From: an uncultured Clostridia bacterium
GTDB lineage: Bacteria; Bacillota; Clostridia; Christensenellales; Borkfalkiaceae
NCBI GenBank assembly: GCA_947174955.1
Contig: CAMWKX010000012.1
Location: 1-15,094 of the forward strand
DNA: 15,094 nucleotides
Direction: 5' to 3'
Shown here piece after piece: positions 6,449 through 13,569 of this stretch. The position numbers were made by a program, and so were the translations under genes. The notes below the pieces were generated by a model. That model was not told the origin of the DNA and did no database searches. It saw nothing but the letters and a program-made list of their open reading frames with translations. Position 1 is the first letter of the stretch; each line of letters starts with the position of its first letter.

Positions 6449-9400
6449 GACTTTTGCGCACGCACGACGGCGGCGACCGTCTTGCAATCGCACGCGACCT
6501 CTTCCCTTTCACCGCGGCTGTCCCTGTCGTACCCGCAGCAGCCCGCAAACTTACAGTAATCGCACGCACCGCCCGTGGGCGACGGCGCAATTTCACCGCC
6601 GACAAGTTCCTTTGCTCCCCTGTCGGCAAGCAGTTTTGAGTATTCCAGAAAGTCGGCAAAATCCTCCCTCGTCATCGCCTTGTCAAGCTTTCTGCCGTTG
6701 AGGTACGCACCGACGTACGCGCTCTTTTCCTTGTCCTTTAAGGAAGTATCCGAGCTTTTAACGACCTCTTCACTTCCGTCCATAAATCCGCGCAGTGTGA
6801 ACGCACCCGTGCCGTCCGCCGAATATTCGACGTTGGCGGGGAAATAGTACGCGCCCGCCGCGCGCCGACCCTCCGCCGCCGCGGAAAGATAGAGCGGCAG
6901 CTGCAGTTTCAGCCCCATATAATACGAGGCGGGGCTGTCGTCGATAGAACCCGTCTTGTAGTCGATTACACGCACCATATCCCCGCTGCAATCGATTCTG
7001 TCAATCCTTCCGCCGACGTCTATTCCGCCCTCAAGCGCAACCTTACAGCGGCTCTCAACCCCCTCGACGGTAAATGATGAATTTTTGAGCTGTTCGTACA
7101 TACCCTCCGCCACGGTCTGCGCCTCGCTTACCAGCGCATCCGCCGCGTACTCCGAACCGCCGTCGTCCGACGATACAAGATAGCTCGCCCTGGCAAGCAG
7201 TTCTTCGGCAATAACTTTTGCCGCCGCGGCGCACTCTTCCTTGCTGTCAAAATCATTGAGTTTACCCGCGACGTCCTGCAAAACGGCGTGAATAAAGTTG
7301 CCCGAATCGAGGGGGCGGAATGCGCCCTCGCGCCGCTCGGAAAGCCGCAGCCCCTGCTGCATAAACGCCTTGTAGGGGCAGGAATAATAGGTTTCGAGCG
7401 CGGTGGGCGAAACGCTGTCGCCGTAGAGCGCGCGCATATCCTTGTCGACGCCGCCCGAAGGTTTAACCGTCGGAATATGCCCCAGCGTTTTCAGATGGTT
7501 GTAGACGGCGGCAATGCGCCTCTCGCCGTAGTCCTTGTCGCCGCTTAAATAAAAGTCGACGTGTTGCAGGGCGGGCGCGGGTCGGGCGCACGCGTATGCA
7601 AAATTTTCATAAGTTGCGCTGAGCGCCTTGACCGGAACTGGCTCCACTCCTCTGCCGCCGACAGTGAAAAGCTGTCTGACGTATTCGACCGCCTCGCTCA
7701 CGCCGCACTCCTCGCCGCCGCTTCTCAAAGGGTATATGAGGTAGAGCTTTTCGGAAAACGCGCTCAAATTGAGCGCGGTGATTTCCCTTACGCGCCTGTT
7801 GACTTGTGAAATTTTGGGCGACACGGCGATTTTCAGTTTTTCGAGCGAGGTCAGCTCGCCGTCGGTTAAAATAGCCGTATCCTGAGATGCGGCGGGCACC
7901 GCGTCGGTCAGTCCGCCGACGAAGAGCACCTTGCTGCCCGCGTTGGCGCACGTGGATAAATCGCCTATGAACACCGCGTCCTGTTTGGGCTGAATGAGTG
8001 AAATTTCCGCGGCGGTAAAGCCGCTCTTTAAGATTTTAATAAATTCGCGCACGGAAAATTTTTCGCCCGCGGTCAGTCTTTCCGCCTCGGCAAGCACCTT
8101 TAAAACTTCCTGATACGCACGCCGCGACATCGCGCCGACCGAGGCGTAGCCGCTTCTTTCGGCGTTGTCCGCCATCTCCGAAAGCCGCTTTTCAGCGTTG
8201 AAATTAATAAGCAGTTTGCGCACGGCGTCGCACAGTGCGCCGCTGTCTTTTTCGCGCACGGGCAATATATTCAAGCCCTGTACGAACGACTTTCTCCCCC
8301 TCTCGACGGCGGCAAAATCTATGCCCTCTTCCTCGCAGATTTCGGGATTCGCCTCTTTCCTCACACCCCCGCGGAAAGATGCCGCGCGCATAAAATAATT
8401 GACGAACATATCCCTGTCGGCGCGCAGATTTCCACCCTCTTCAGTGAGCGTAAACAGCGGCGAGGAGAGTGCGGCAAGCACGCTTTCGGGGCGGCAGCCG
8501 TCCGCCGCGCAAGCTAGATAATCGAGAATAAACGAACACACCGAGTGCGACGCAAGCGGGTAACGCCTGTCCACGTACATAGGTATTTCGTACTCGCCGA
8601 ACGCCCTCTCCAAGGCGGGCTGAACGGCGGGCAGATTGGGAAGCATAACCGATATTTCACGGTATCTTACGCCTTCTTCTTTTACGCATTTCAATACCTG
8701 CGCGGCGATAAATCCGCACTCTTCTTCCTCGTCCGCAGCCTCTAAAATCTGCAATTGCCCCCCTACTATGCCGCATTTAACGGCTTTTTTGTAGCTTTCG
8801 GGCTCGAAAACGTACCGCCTTATCTGCTCGGCGGCGGGCGCTAACCGCGAGGGGACTTTTTCGATAAATTCTTTGCAGAACGCGCCCTTGACACCCTCTT
8901 CGCGGGCGATGTTTACAAAGCTCGTCCACGCTTCGTTTACGTACTTCTTTTCATTGCCGCCTATGAATACTCCGTACACGTTATCGGCAGTCTGCATACA
9001 CGCGCGCACGCAGTCGGCAACCGACGAAGTGAACGCCTGAAAGCCGAGAAACACCACGTCCGCCCCCGCAATTTCGGGCGACGATTTTATGACGTCGGGG
9101 AGCTTTCGCAAATACGCGTTTCTGTCGATTGCCCCACGCTCGGAGAGGTAATTCATATACTCCCTATACAGTAGTTCCAGATCGTGCAGTTTGCGCTTTA
9201 ACAGCTTTCCGTCCGCCTCGATGCCGCTCAAATCGTCCGCGGAAACTTTGGACGAGTACAAAAGCGCAACCGTATCGTAGACCTCCTGCGCGGCGCTTGC
9301 CGCCGACAGCCGCTTGAAAAGCTGCAGCTTGTCGCGGTTGGCTTCGATGAGCTTGCGCATAGCCATAGCCGACCCCTCGGCGGTCAGCACGTTGTCGCAC

Positions 9401-9627
9401 GCCCCCGTATGCGCAGTCAGAAAGCGCGAGAGCGTATAAACCGACACGGCGAAAGTGCCGCCCACCGCGTCGCAGACGGCGCGCTCGGCAACCAGCGACA
9501 GACGGTCCTCGCAGAACACGACGAGCCGCCGCCCCTCGTTGCCTCTTCTCTCGGAGTGAGCTTCGACAATCTCTTTAAATTTTTCAAGCCCCGCCGAAAG
9601 GCACGGCACAACGTAAACTCTGCTCAT
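6430..9627 (-). CDS. addB: ATP-dependent helicase/nuclease subunit B (AddB, 1065 aa)
   Basis: AddB is the second AddAB subunit. It has an inactivated helicase-like fold that recognises Chi, and a C-terminal nuclease that cuts the 5'-ended strand. The nuclease is intact: GGRIDRID (Asp876) and VIDYKTG (Asp889, Lys891), followed by LKLQLPLYL. The iron-sulphur staple typical of AddB is complete: Cys750 (YYSCPYKAF), then Cys1022, Cys1025 and Cys1031 (ACDYCKFAGCCG), the same C-x2-C-x5-C spacing as I remember for B. subtilis, with an extra Cys1030. The N-terminus (SRVYVVPCLSAGLEKF) has the first strand of the ATPase fold but lacks the GxGKT Walker A that B. subtilis AddB keeps. Length is close to the family norm (about 1100-1170). 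The ATG at 9627 is the only sensible start. It has no Shine-Dalgarno and sits 8 bases from a TATAAT box, so a leaderless mRNA is predicted. The gene is first in the addB-addA operon. Confidence 0.95.
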   Translation of the reverse strand: MSRVYVVPCLSAGLEKFKEIVEAHSERRGNEGRRLVVFCEDRLSLVAERAVCDAVGGTFAVSVYTLSRFLTAHTGACDNVLTAEGSAMAMRKLIEANRDKLQLFKRLSAASAAQEVYDTVALLYSSKVSADDLSGIEADGKLLKRKLHDLELLYREYMNYLSERGAIDRNAYLRKLPDVIKSSPEIAGADVVFLGFQAFTSSVADCVRACMQTADNVYGVFIGGNEKKYVNEAWTSFVNIAREEGVKGAFCKEFIEKVPSRLAPAAEQIRRYVFEPESYKKAVKCGIVGGQLQILEAADEEEECGFIAAQVLKCVKEEGVRYREISVMLPNLPAVQPALERAFGEYEIPMYVDRRYPLASHSVCSFILDYLACAADGCRPESVLAALSSPLFTLTEEGGNLRADRDMFVNYFMRAASFRGGVRKEANPEICEEEGIDFAAVERGRKSFVQGLNILPVREKDSGALCDAVRKLLINFNAEKRLSEMADNAERSGYASVGAMSRRAYQEVLKVLAEAERLTAGEKFSVREFIKILKSGFTAAEISLIQPKQDAVFIGDLSTCANAGSKVLFVGGLTDAVPAASQDTAILTDGELTSLEKLKIAVSPKISQVNRRVREITALNLSAFSEKLYLIYPLRSGGEECGVSEAVEYVRQLFTVGGRGVEPVPVKALSATYENFAYACARPAPALQHVDFYLSGDKDYGERRIAAVYNHLKTLGHIPTVKPSGGVDKDMRALYGDSVSPTALETYYSCPYKAFMQQGLRLSERREGAFRPLDSGNFIHAVLQDVAGKLNDFDSKEECAAAAKVIAEELLARASYLVSSDDGGSEYAADALVSEAQTVAEGMYEQLKNSSFTVEGVESRCKVALEGGIDVGGRIDRIDCSGDMVRVIDYKTGSIDDSPASYYMGLKLQLPLYLSAAAEGRRAAGAYYFPANVEYSADGTGAFTLRGFMDGSEEVVKSSDTSLKDKEKSAYVGAYLNGRKLDKAMTREDFADFLEYSKLLADRGAKELVGGEIAPSPTGGACDYCKFAGCCGYDRDSRGEREEVACDCKTVAAVVRAQKSEGLEK

Positions 9628-9635
9628 ACGCGTTT

Positions 9636-9644
9636 ATTATATCA
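9636..9644 (-). promoter_or_regulatory. addBA promoter, extended -10 TGATATAAT
   Basis: TGATATAAT (9644-9636) matches the extended -10 consensus TGnTATAAT, which can work without a -35 box. The -35 position (TTAAAT) is poor. The box ends 8 bases before the addB ATG, so the predicted start near 9629 leaves about 2 untranslated bases. The 13-base string GTATGATATAATA (9647-9635) recurs exactly at the kdgK promoter. Confidence 0.75.
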
Positions 9645-9684
9645 TACCCGAGGCGAAAATTTAATTATTTAACGCGCAAAAGTT

Positions 9685-9713
9685 TTTACTTTCGTAAAAA
9701 TATGTGTTATAAT
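9685..9713 (+). promoter_or_regulatory. Lipoprotein gene promoter (TTTACT, 17 bp, TGTTATAAT)
   Basis: TTTACT (9685-9690), a 17-base spacer and TATAAT (9708-9713), preceded by TG at 9705-9706, give an extended -10 promoter. The box ends 7 bases before the ATG at 9721, so the transcript should begin at about 9720, essentially on the start codon. The 93-base gap to addB holds only these two divergent promoters. Confidence 0.75.
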
Positions 9714-9720
9714 TCTGGCT

Positions 9721-10854
9721 ATGAAAACTTTTAGTAAATGTCTGGCACTTCTTTTGGCGGTCGCGGGCGCGGCTACGATTACGGGCTGTGCGAAAAACAC
9801 GACCAACTACAAGACTGCCACAACTGCCAACTGGAACGTGAGAACCTCAACCTCGGTTGAAGATAACAGCTTTGAATTCTGGCAGAAAAACAAGGAAGTA
9901 GCCACCTATTCGGTTACCTTTAAGGAAGGCACGAACGACTCGTACGGGGTATCGTACAACTGTTCCGACGCGACCTATTCCACCGCGTTTTATATGCTTG
10001 CCGAATACGACTGGGCTACCGATACCATAGAGGGCTACCGCACGGAAGAGAGCGAAAAGGAGCCCGTTTACGTTTACGAAACGTCGCTCAAAATAAGCGG
10101 CAGTTACCAGGTTAAGCCCAACGGCGCGGTGAGGGCGTTCGACGACGAGCTTATCACCAAAGCTTATTTCCGTCCCGCGGGCAAAAATCTGCAACCCGTT
10201 TACTCTTATCAGAAAGTCAAGAATACCGCGCCCGCCGCGCTTACCGGCGGCATAGATTCGGTTTACGTCCGCACCGACGAAGAATACAAGACTTACTACA
10301 ACAAACGCTGCTCGGAGGCAACCGTAGAGAAATACGCACGCCAAGAGAACGGCAGCGACTACGTTTTAAAAGAAACCAAAAAAATCGGACTGAGCTCCTC
10401 TTATTCCAACTTTGACAACAGTCAGCTGAGAGCGGCGGCACGCGCGTTCACCCTTTCGGGCGGATCGTCGCGCACCTTCTACGTTCTCACCCCGCAGAAC
10501 GGCGGTTCGCAGTCCGTAACGGCAAGCGTATCCGGCCCCGTGGAGTTGGGCGATAACGACGCGCAGATTATTGCCGCGCTCAACGGCGCGCCCGAAAACT
10601 ATATCTTCTTCGACGGCACCGTCGCCGACAAGAAGGAGAACGAAAAGGACAGAAATATCCGTTACAATGCGGTATCCTTCTCCATTAACCAGTCGCTTAA
10701 AGGCGCGACGCCCACGGTCTGGTATTCGACGGTAGAGAACAACGACCTGAACAGCACGAGATGCGTGATGCTGAAAATGACAACCCCGCTCGCTTTCGGT
10801 ATGGGCACTTTAACCTACACTTTAAGTTCGCTCGGGCTCGAAACTATTGAGTAA
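9721..10854 (+). CDS. Secreted lipoprotein of unknown function (377 aa)
   Basis: The start is a classic lipoprotein signal: MKTFSKCLALLLAVAGAA followed by the lipobox ITGC, so Cys23 would be lipidated and cleaved by signal peptidase II, leaving the protein on the outer face of the cytoplasmic membrane. The mature part (about 355 aa) is Ser/Thr/Tyr/Asn-rich, with alternating polar and aromatic residues that suggest beta-structure (for example VATYSVTFKEGTNDSYGVSY, and FRPAGKNLQPVYSYQKV). I see no catalytic motif, no solute-binding fold signature and no repeat. No transporter genes are adjacent, so a role in uptake is unsupported. The ATG is certain from the signal peptide. There is no Shine-Dalgarno, and the TATAAT box is 7 bases away, which makes this the clearest leaderless candidate in the window. 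It is a single-gene unit ending just before a strong hairpin. It diverges from addBA but shows no functional link to it. Confidence 0.9.
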   Translation: MKTFSKCLALLLAVAGAATITGCAKNTTNYKTATTANWNVRTSTSVEDNSFEFWQKNKEVATYSVTFKEGTNDSYGVSYNCSDATYSTAFYMLAEYDWATDTIEGYRTEESEKEPVYVYETSLKISGSYQVKPNGAVRAFDDELITKAYFRPAGKNLQPVYSYQKVKNTAPAALTGGIDSVYVRTDEEYKTYYNKRCSEATVEKYARQENGSDYVLKETKKIGLSSSYSNFDNSQLRAAARAFTLSGGSSRTFYVLTPQNGGSQSVTASVSGPVELGDNDAQIIAALNGAPENYIFFDGTVADKKENEKDRNIRYNAVSFSINQSLKGATPTVWYSTVENNDLNSTRCVMLKMTTPLAFGMGTLTYTLSSLGLETIE

Positions 10855-10865
10855 TACTAATTGAA

Positions 10866-10907
10866 AAGCAAAAACGCCGCGCGGCTTCAATCGAAGCCGC
10901 GCGGCGT
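10866..10907 (-). terminator. Strong rho-independent terminator after kdgK (also faces the lipoprotein gene)
   Basis: The arms at 10874-10888 and 10893-10907 are perfect 15-base reverse complements (core GCCGCGCGGC) with a 4-base loop. On the minus strand the stem is followed by TTTTTGCTTTTC, a good U-tract that ends the kdgK transcript 14 bases after its stop. On the + strand the tail (ACTCTTTGTCGTC) is poor, so termination of the lipoprotein mRNA may be less efficient. Confidence 0.9.
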
Positions 10908-10920
10908 ACTCTTTGTCGTC

Positions 10921-11949
10921 TTATCTCTGAATTTCGTAGTTCTGGTTCATAAGCTTGATGATGCTTTCCTCGTCGTCGGTAATATTGAAATCGCCGCGCA
11001 TCGTGTGCTTGATAACCGAGGAGGCAACCGCAAAGTTTACGATATCCTCCGCCTTCATTTCGCGCATCAGCGCGTAAATCATACCGCTTGCGAACGCGTC
11101 GCCGCCGCCCACACGGTCGAGAATGCTGAAACGGAAAGTATTGCTCTCGTACGTTTCGCCGTTGTACCACATAAACGCTTTTAAGCTGTTTTCACTGCCC
11201 GAGTGCACGTAGCGCACGTGTCTTCCGATAGCCTTGAAATGATATTTATCGTGCAGAGCGCGGAAAATTCTGTCCTGCTCCTTGTACGAGGGATTCATCG
11301 TCAATCCGTCCTTCATATCCTTGCCGTCGGGACCGGGCAGATTTATGGGCTCTATGCCGAAAAGCACGTCGACGTAGGGCAGATATTCGGTAATGCAGTC
11401 GCGCGCTTCCTGCCAGCCCCACAGCGCCGAACGGTAGTTGCAGTCGAACGAAACGGTCATTTTAAGCTCTTTCGCCGCCTTTAAAGCCATCATTATAAGC
11501 TCGCGGCAGGTGGGCGACAGAGCGGGCGTTATGCCGCTTAAATGCAGCCAGGTAAAGCCTTTAAGCTTCTGCTTGAAATCGATACCCGAAAAATCGTATT
11601 TCGAGAACGCCGAATCCTTGCGGTCGTAGGTCACCTTGCTGGCGCGCACGCCGAAGCCCTCTTCCAGAAAGTAGATGCCCATTCTTCCCTGACCGTAAAT
11701 GCAGGGGGAACAGTGAACGTCGTTACTGCGAAGATAGCGTATAGCCGCCTTGCCGATAGACGAATCGGGCACGACGGTAAAGTACGAGCTGTCGACACCG
11801 AGGTTGGCAAGCGATGCCGCAACATTAGCCTCCGCGCCGCCGTAAGTTACCTTAAACTCGTCGGTCGTACGGATTTTTTCGTTATTGGGGGGCGAGAGCC
11901 TCAACAAAAGCTCGCCCATAGTAATAAATTTCTGCTTTGAAACGTCCAT
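10921..11949 (-). CDS. kdgK: 2-dehydro-3-deoxygluconokinase (KDG kinase), PfkB family (342 aa)
   Basis: KDG kinase phosphorylates 2-keto-3-deoxygluconate with ATP to KDPG in uronate/pectin breakdown. The aldolase that follows (Eda) is not in the window. It belongs to the PfkB/ribokinase fold. The N-terminal strand and substrate region read FITMGELLLRLSPPNNEKI and YGGAEANVAASLANLG, both typical of KDG kinases rather than fructokinases. SGITPALS and SFDCNYRSALWGW are further KDG-kinase signatures. The C-terminal ATP/anion-hole motif is DRVGGGDAFASG, with the catalytic base Asp284. Length is normal. I chose the ATG at 11949, with AAAGGGA upstream, over a GTG at 11967 that has no ribosome site. 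The gene has its own extended -10 promoter and a strong terminator, so it is a single-gene unit between thrC and the lipoprotein gene. Some relatives act on other keto-sugars, so the exact substrate is inferred. Confidence 0.88.
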   Translation of the reverse strand: MDVSKQKFITMGELLLRLSPPNNEKIRTTDEFKVTYGGAEANVAASLANLGVDSSYFTVVPDSSIGKAAIRYLRSNDVHCSPCIYGQGRMGIYFLEEGFGVRASKVTYDRKDSAFSKYDFSGIDFKQKLKGFTWLHLSGITPALSPTCRELIMMALKAAKELKMTVSFDCNYRSALWGWQEARDCITEYLPYVDVLFGIEPINLPGPDGKDMKDGLTMNPSYKEQDRIFRALHDKYHFKAIGRHVRYVHSGSENSLKAFMWYNGETYESNTFRFSILDRVGGGDAFASGMIYALMREMKAEDIVNFAVASSVIKHTMRGDFNITDDEESIIKLMNQNYEIQR

Positions 11950-11955
11950 AATTTT

Positions 11956-11962
11956 TCCCTTT
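11956..11962 (-). promoter_or_regulatory. kdgK ribosome binding site AAAGGGA
   Basis: AAAGGGA (11962-11956) lies 6 bases before the ATG at 11949. It is a moderate Shine-Dalgarno that favours this start over the upstream GTG. Confidence 0.65.
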
Positions 11963-11982
11963 ACCACTTATCGGGCGAGGAT

Positions 11983-12011
11983 ATTATATCATACAAAAGT
12001 CAATTTGTACA
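11983..12011 (-). promoter_or_regulatory. kdgK promoter (TGTACA, 17 bp, TGATATAAT)
   Basis: An extended -10 TGATATAAT (11991-11983) with a partial -35 TGTACA (12011-12006) at a 17-base spacing predicts a start near 11976 and a leader of about 27 bases that includes the ribosome site. The -35 lies just before the end of thrC. The 13-base core is identical to that at addB. Confidence 0.72.
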
Positions 12012-12014
12012 TAC

Positions 12015-13496
12015 CTATTTTACGAATTTTAAAACTTCGTCGAACATTTTGTCCCGCGTGACCGTCGTCTTGAAGATTATCGGCTTGTCGCGCAGGGTGG
12101 CAAGACTCTTGGGAACAGCCATCGCCGTCGCCGCGTGCAGTCTCTTTATGCCCTTGAAGCTGTCGCGGACGTCGTTGCCCGTAACCGCGTATAAAACGTC
12201 CTGCGGGAACTTGTAGGGGTTCGCCGTGGAAACGACTACCATTTTGGTCGTGTCCTTCTTATTTTTGTGCGCCCAGTCGTTTGCAACCTTCATCGCGCAG
12301 CCCGTGTGCGTATCCATAGTGTAGCCCGTGTCGCAGAACAGATCGTACACCGTTTCCACTACCTCGTCCTCGTCGGCAAATCCGCCGTCGAAGATTTCGG
12401 CTATCGCCTTGCGCTCCTCCTCGGTGATTTCGTATACGCCGTCCTCTTTCAGCTTTTTCATACGCTCGGCGGTCAGCTTAAAATCCCTGCCCGAAACCTC
12501 GAACAAAAGCCTCTCCAAGTTGGACGAAACGAGAATATCCATCGACGGCGACATAGTCTTATAGAACTCGCGGTGCACGTCGTACTTGCCCTTTGCGAGA
12601 AAGTCGGTTAAAATGTTGTTCATATTGGAAGCGCAGTGCAGTCTGCGGACGGGCAAGCCCATACGCTTTGCGTAGTACGCGGCGAGGATATTGCCGAAGT
12701 TGCCCGTGGGCACGCAGAAGTCAATCTCCTGTCCCATTTCGATCTGCTCGGACGAAACGAGGTCGAGATACGCCGAGAAATAGTAGGCAATCTGCGGCGC
12801 CAATCTTCCGAAGTTTATCGAGTTAGCCGAGGACAAAAGCGTGCCGTGCTCCTTTAAAGCCGCCGCGCATTCCTCGGAATTGAATATGTTTTTGACCGCC
12901 GTCTGGCAATCGTCGAAATTGCCCTTGACGGCAACCACGTTGACGTTCTTACCCTCCTGCGTGCACATCTGCAACTTCTGCATAGACGACACGCCGTCGT
13001 CGGGATAGAACACCATAATCTTGATACCCTTCGCGTCCTTAAAGCCCTCTAAGGCGGCTTTGCCCGTGTCGCCCGAGGTTGCCACGAGTACGAGAATTTG
13101 CTCTTCGACGCCACATATGTCGCACCCTTTCCTTAAAAGGTAGGGCAAAACGGTGAGCGCCATATCCTTGAAAGCGCACGTGGGACCGTGGAAGAGTTCG
13201 AGAACGTAAACGCCGTCCTTTATCTTTACGAGCGGCGCGGGGTCGTCGCCCTCGAACTTTGCATAAGCCGCCTCGCACGCGGATAAGAGCTCCTTTTCGT
13301 CGTAGTCGTCAAGGAACTTATAAAGCACTTTGGCGGCGCGTTCGGGATAGCTCATACCGATCATTTCGTCCAGTTCTTCCGCGGACACTTGCGGGAATTT
13401 TTCGGGCACGAAAAGTCCGCCGTTATCGGACAGTCCCTTTACGATTGCCTGTGCGCCGGTTACCTTTTCCCCGCCTCTCGTGCTTATGAATTTCAT
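12015..13496 (-). CDS. thrC: Threonine synthase (493 aa)
   Basis: A PLP enzyme that converts O-phospho-L-homoserine into L-threonine, the last step of the aspartate-to-threonine branch. The N-terminal lid segment reads MKFISTRGGEKVTGAQAIVKG, then GLSDNGGLFVPE, as in the long (yeast/E. coli type) threonine synthases. The PLP-lysine motif HGPTCAFKDMAL places the Schiff-base lysine at residue 110. The phosphate/PLP loops ATSGDTGKAALEG and VPTGNFGNILAAYYAKRMG follow, and the C-terminus has DTHTGCAMKVA and STANPYKFPQDV. Length fits the family. I chose the ATG at 13496, with AGGAGA 7 bases upstream; the TTG at 13502 would be one base from that site. The gene follows the small P-loop gene with a hairpin between them and has a TATAAT box very close upstream. 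No other threonine genes are nearby. Confidence 0.96.
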   Translation of the reverse strand: MKFISTRGGEKVTGAQAIVKGLSDNGGLFVPEKFPQVSAEELDEMIGMSYPERAAKVLYKFLDDYDEKELLSACEAAYAKFEGDDPAPLVKIKDGVYVLELFHGPTCAFKDMALTVLPYLLRKGCDICGVEEQILVLVATSGDTGKAALEGFKDAKGIKIMVFYPDDGVSSMQKLQMCTQEGKNVNVVAVKGNFDDCQTAVKNIFNSEECAAALKEHGTLLSSANSINFGRLAPQIAYYFSAYLDLVSSEQIEMGQEIDFCVPTGNFGNILAAYYAKRMGLPVRRLHCASNMNNILTDFLAKGKYDVHREFYKTMSPSMDILVSSNLERLLFEVSGRDFKLTAERMKKLKEDGVYEITEEERKAIAEIFDGGFADEDEVVETVYDLFCDTGYTMDTHTGCAMKVANDWAHKNKKDTTKMVVVSTANPYKFPQDVLYAVTGNDVRDSFKGIKRLHAATAMAVPKSLATLRDKPIIFKTTVTRDKMFDEVLKFVK

Positions 13497-13503
13497 AGTC
13501 AAT

Positions 13504-13517
13504 TCTCCTGAATTATA
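13504..13517 (-). promoter_or_regulatory. thrC ribosome site and closely abutting -10 box
   Basis: AGGAGA (13509-13504) is 7 bases from the thrC ATG. TATAAT (13517-13512) ends only two bases before it. If TATAAT is the real -10 box, transcription would begin at about 13505, inside the ribosome site. No convincing -35 box is visible, since that position falls in the upstream hairpin. The ribosome site is certain. The promoter is tentative. Confidence 0.5.
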
Positions 13518-13520
13518 ATA

Positions 13521-13551
13521 AACGGCGCCACTTAAAAAAAGCGGCGCCGTT
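13521..13551 (-). terminator. Hairpin after the small P-loop gene, probable terminator
   Basis: AACGGCGCC (13521-13529) and GGCGCCGTT (13543-13551) are perfect inverted 9-base arms around an A-rich 13-base loop that can add three more pairs (CTT/AAG). On the minus strand the stem is followed by TATTATAATT, a U-rich but interrupted tail. It stands 18 bases after the stop of the P-loop gene. Termination is likely but may be leaky, and thrC could receive readthrough. Confidence 0.65.
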
Positions 13552-13569
13552 GTAAAATTTAATTTACAC

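Noticed and set aside
6434..6493. Longer addA reading frame starting at 6493
   Set aside because: The extra 20 residues are a basic tail read within addB codons. The ATG at 6433 has a good ribosome site, the ATGA overlap and the correct family N-terminus.
9847..10344. 165-residue frame on the minus strand opposite the lipoprotein gene
   Set aside because: The + strand gene has a signal peptide, lipobox and promoter. The antisense frame has none of these.
11950..11967. GTG start adding six residues to KdgK
   Set aside because: There is no ribosome site before the GTG, while AAAGGGA precedes the ATG at 11949 and the family N-terminus fits the ATG.
11983..12005. TTGACT just upstream of the kdgK TATAAT as its -35 box
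   Set aside because: The spacing is only 9 bases, far too short. TGTACA at 17 bases and the extended -10 explain the promoter better.
13497..13502. TTG start adding two residues to ThrC
   Set aside because: It is one base from AGGAGA, too close. The ATG at 13496 has a 7-base spacing.
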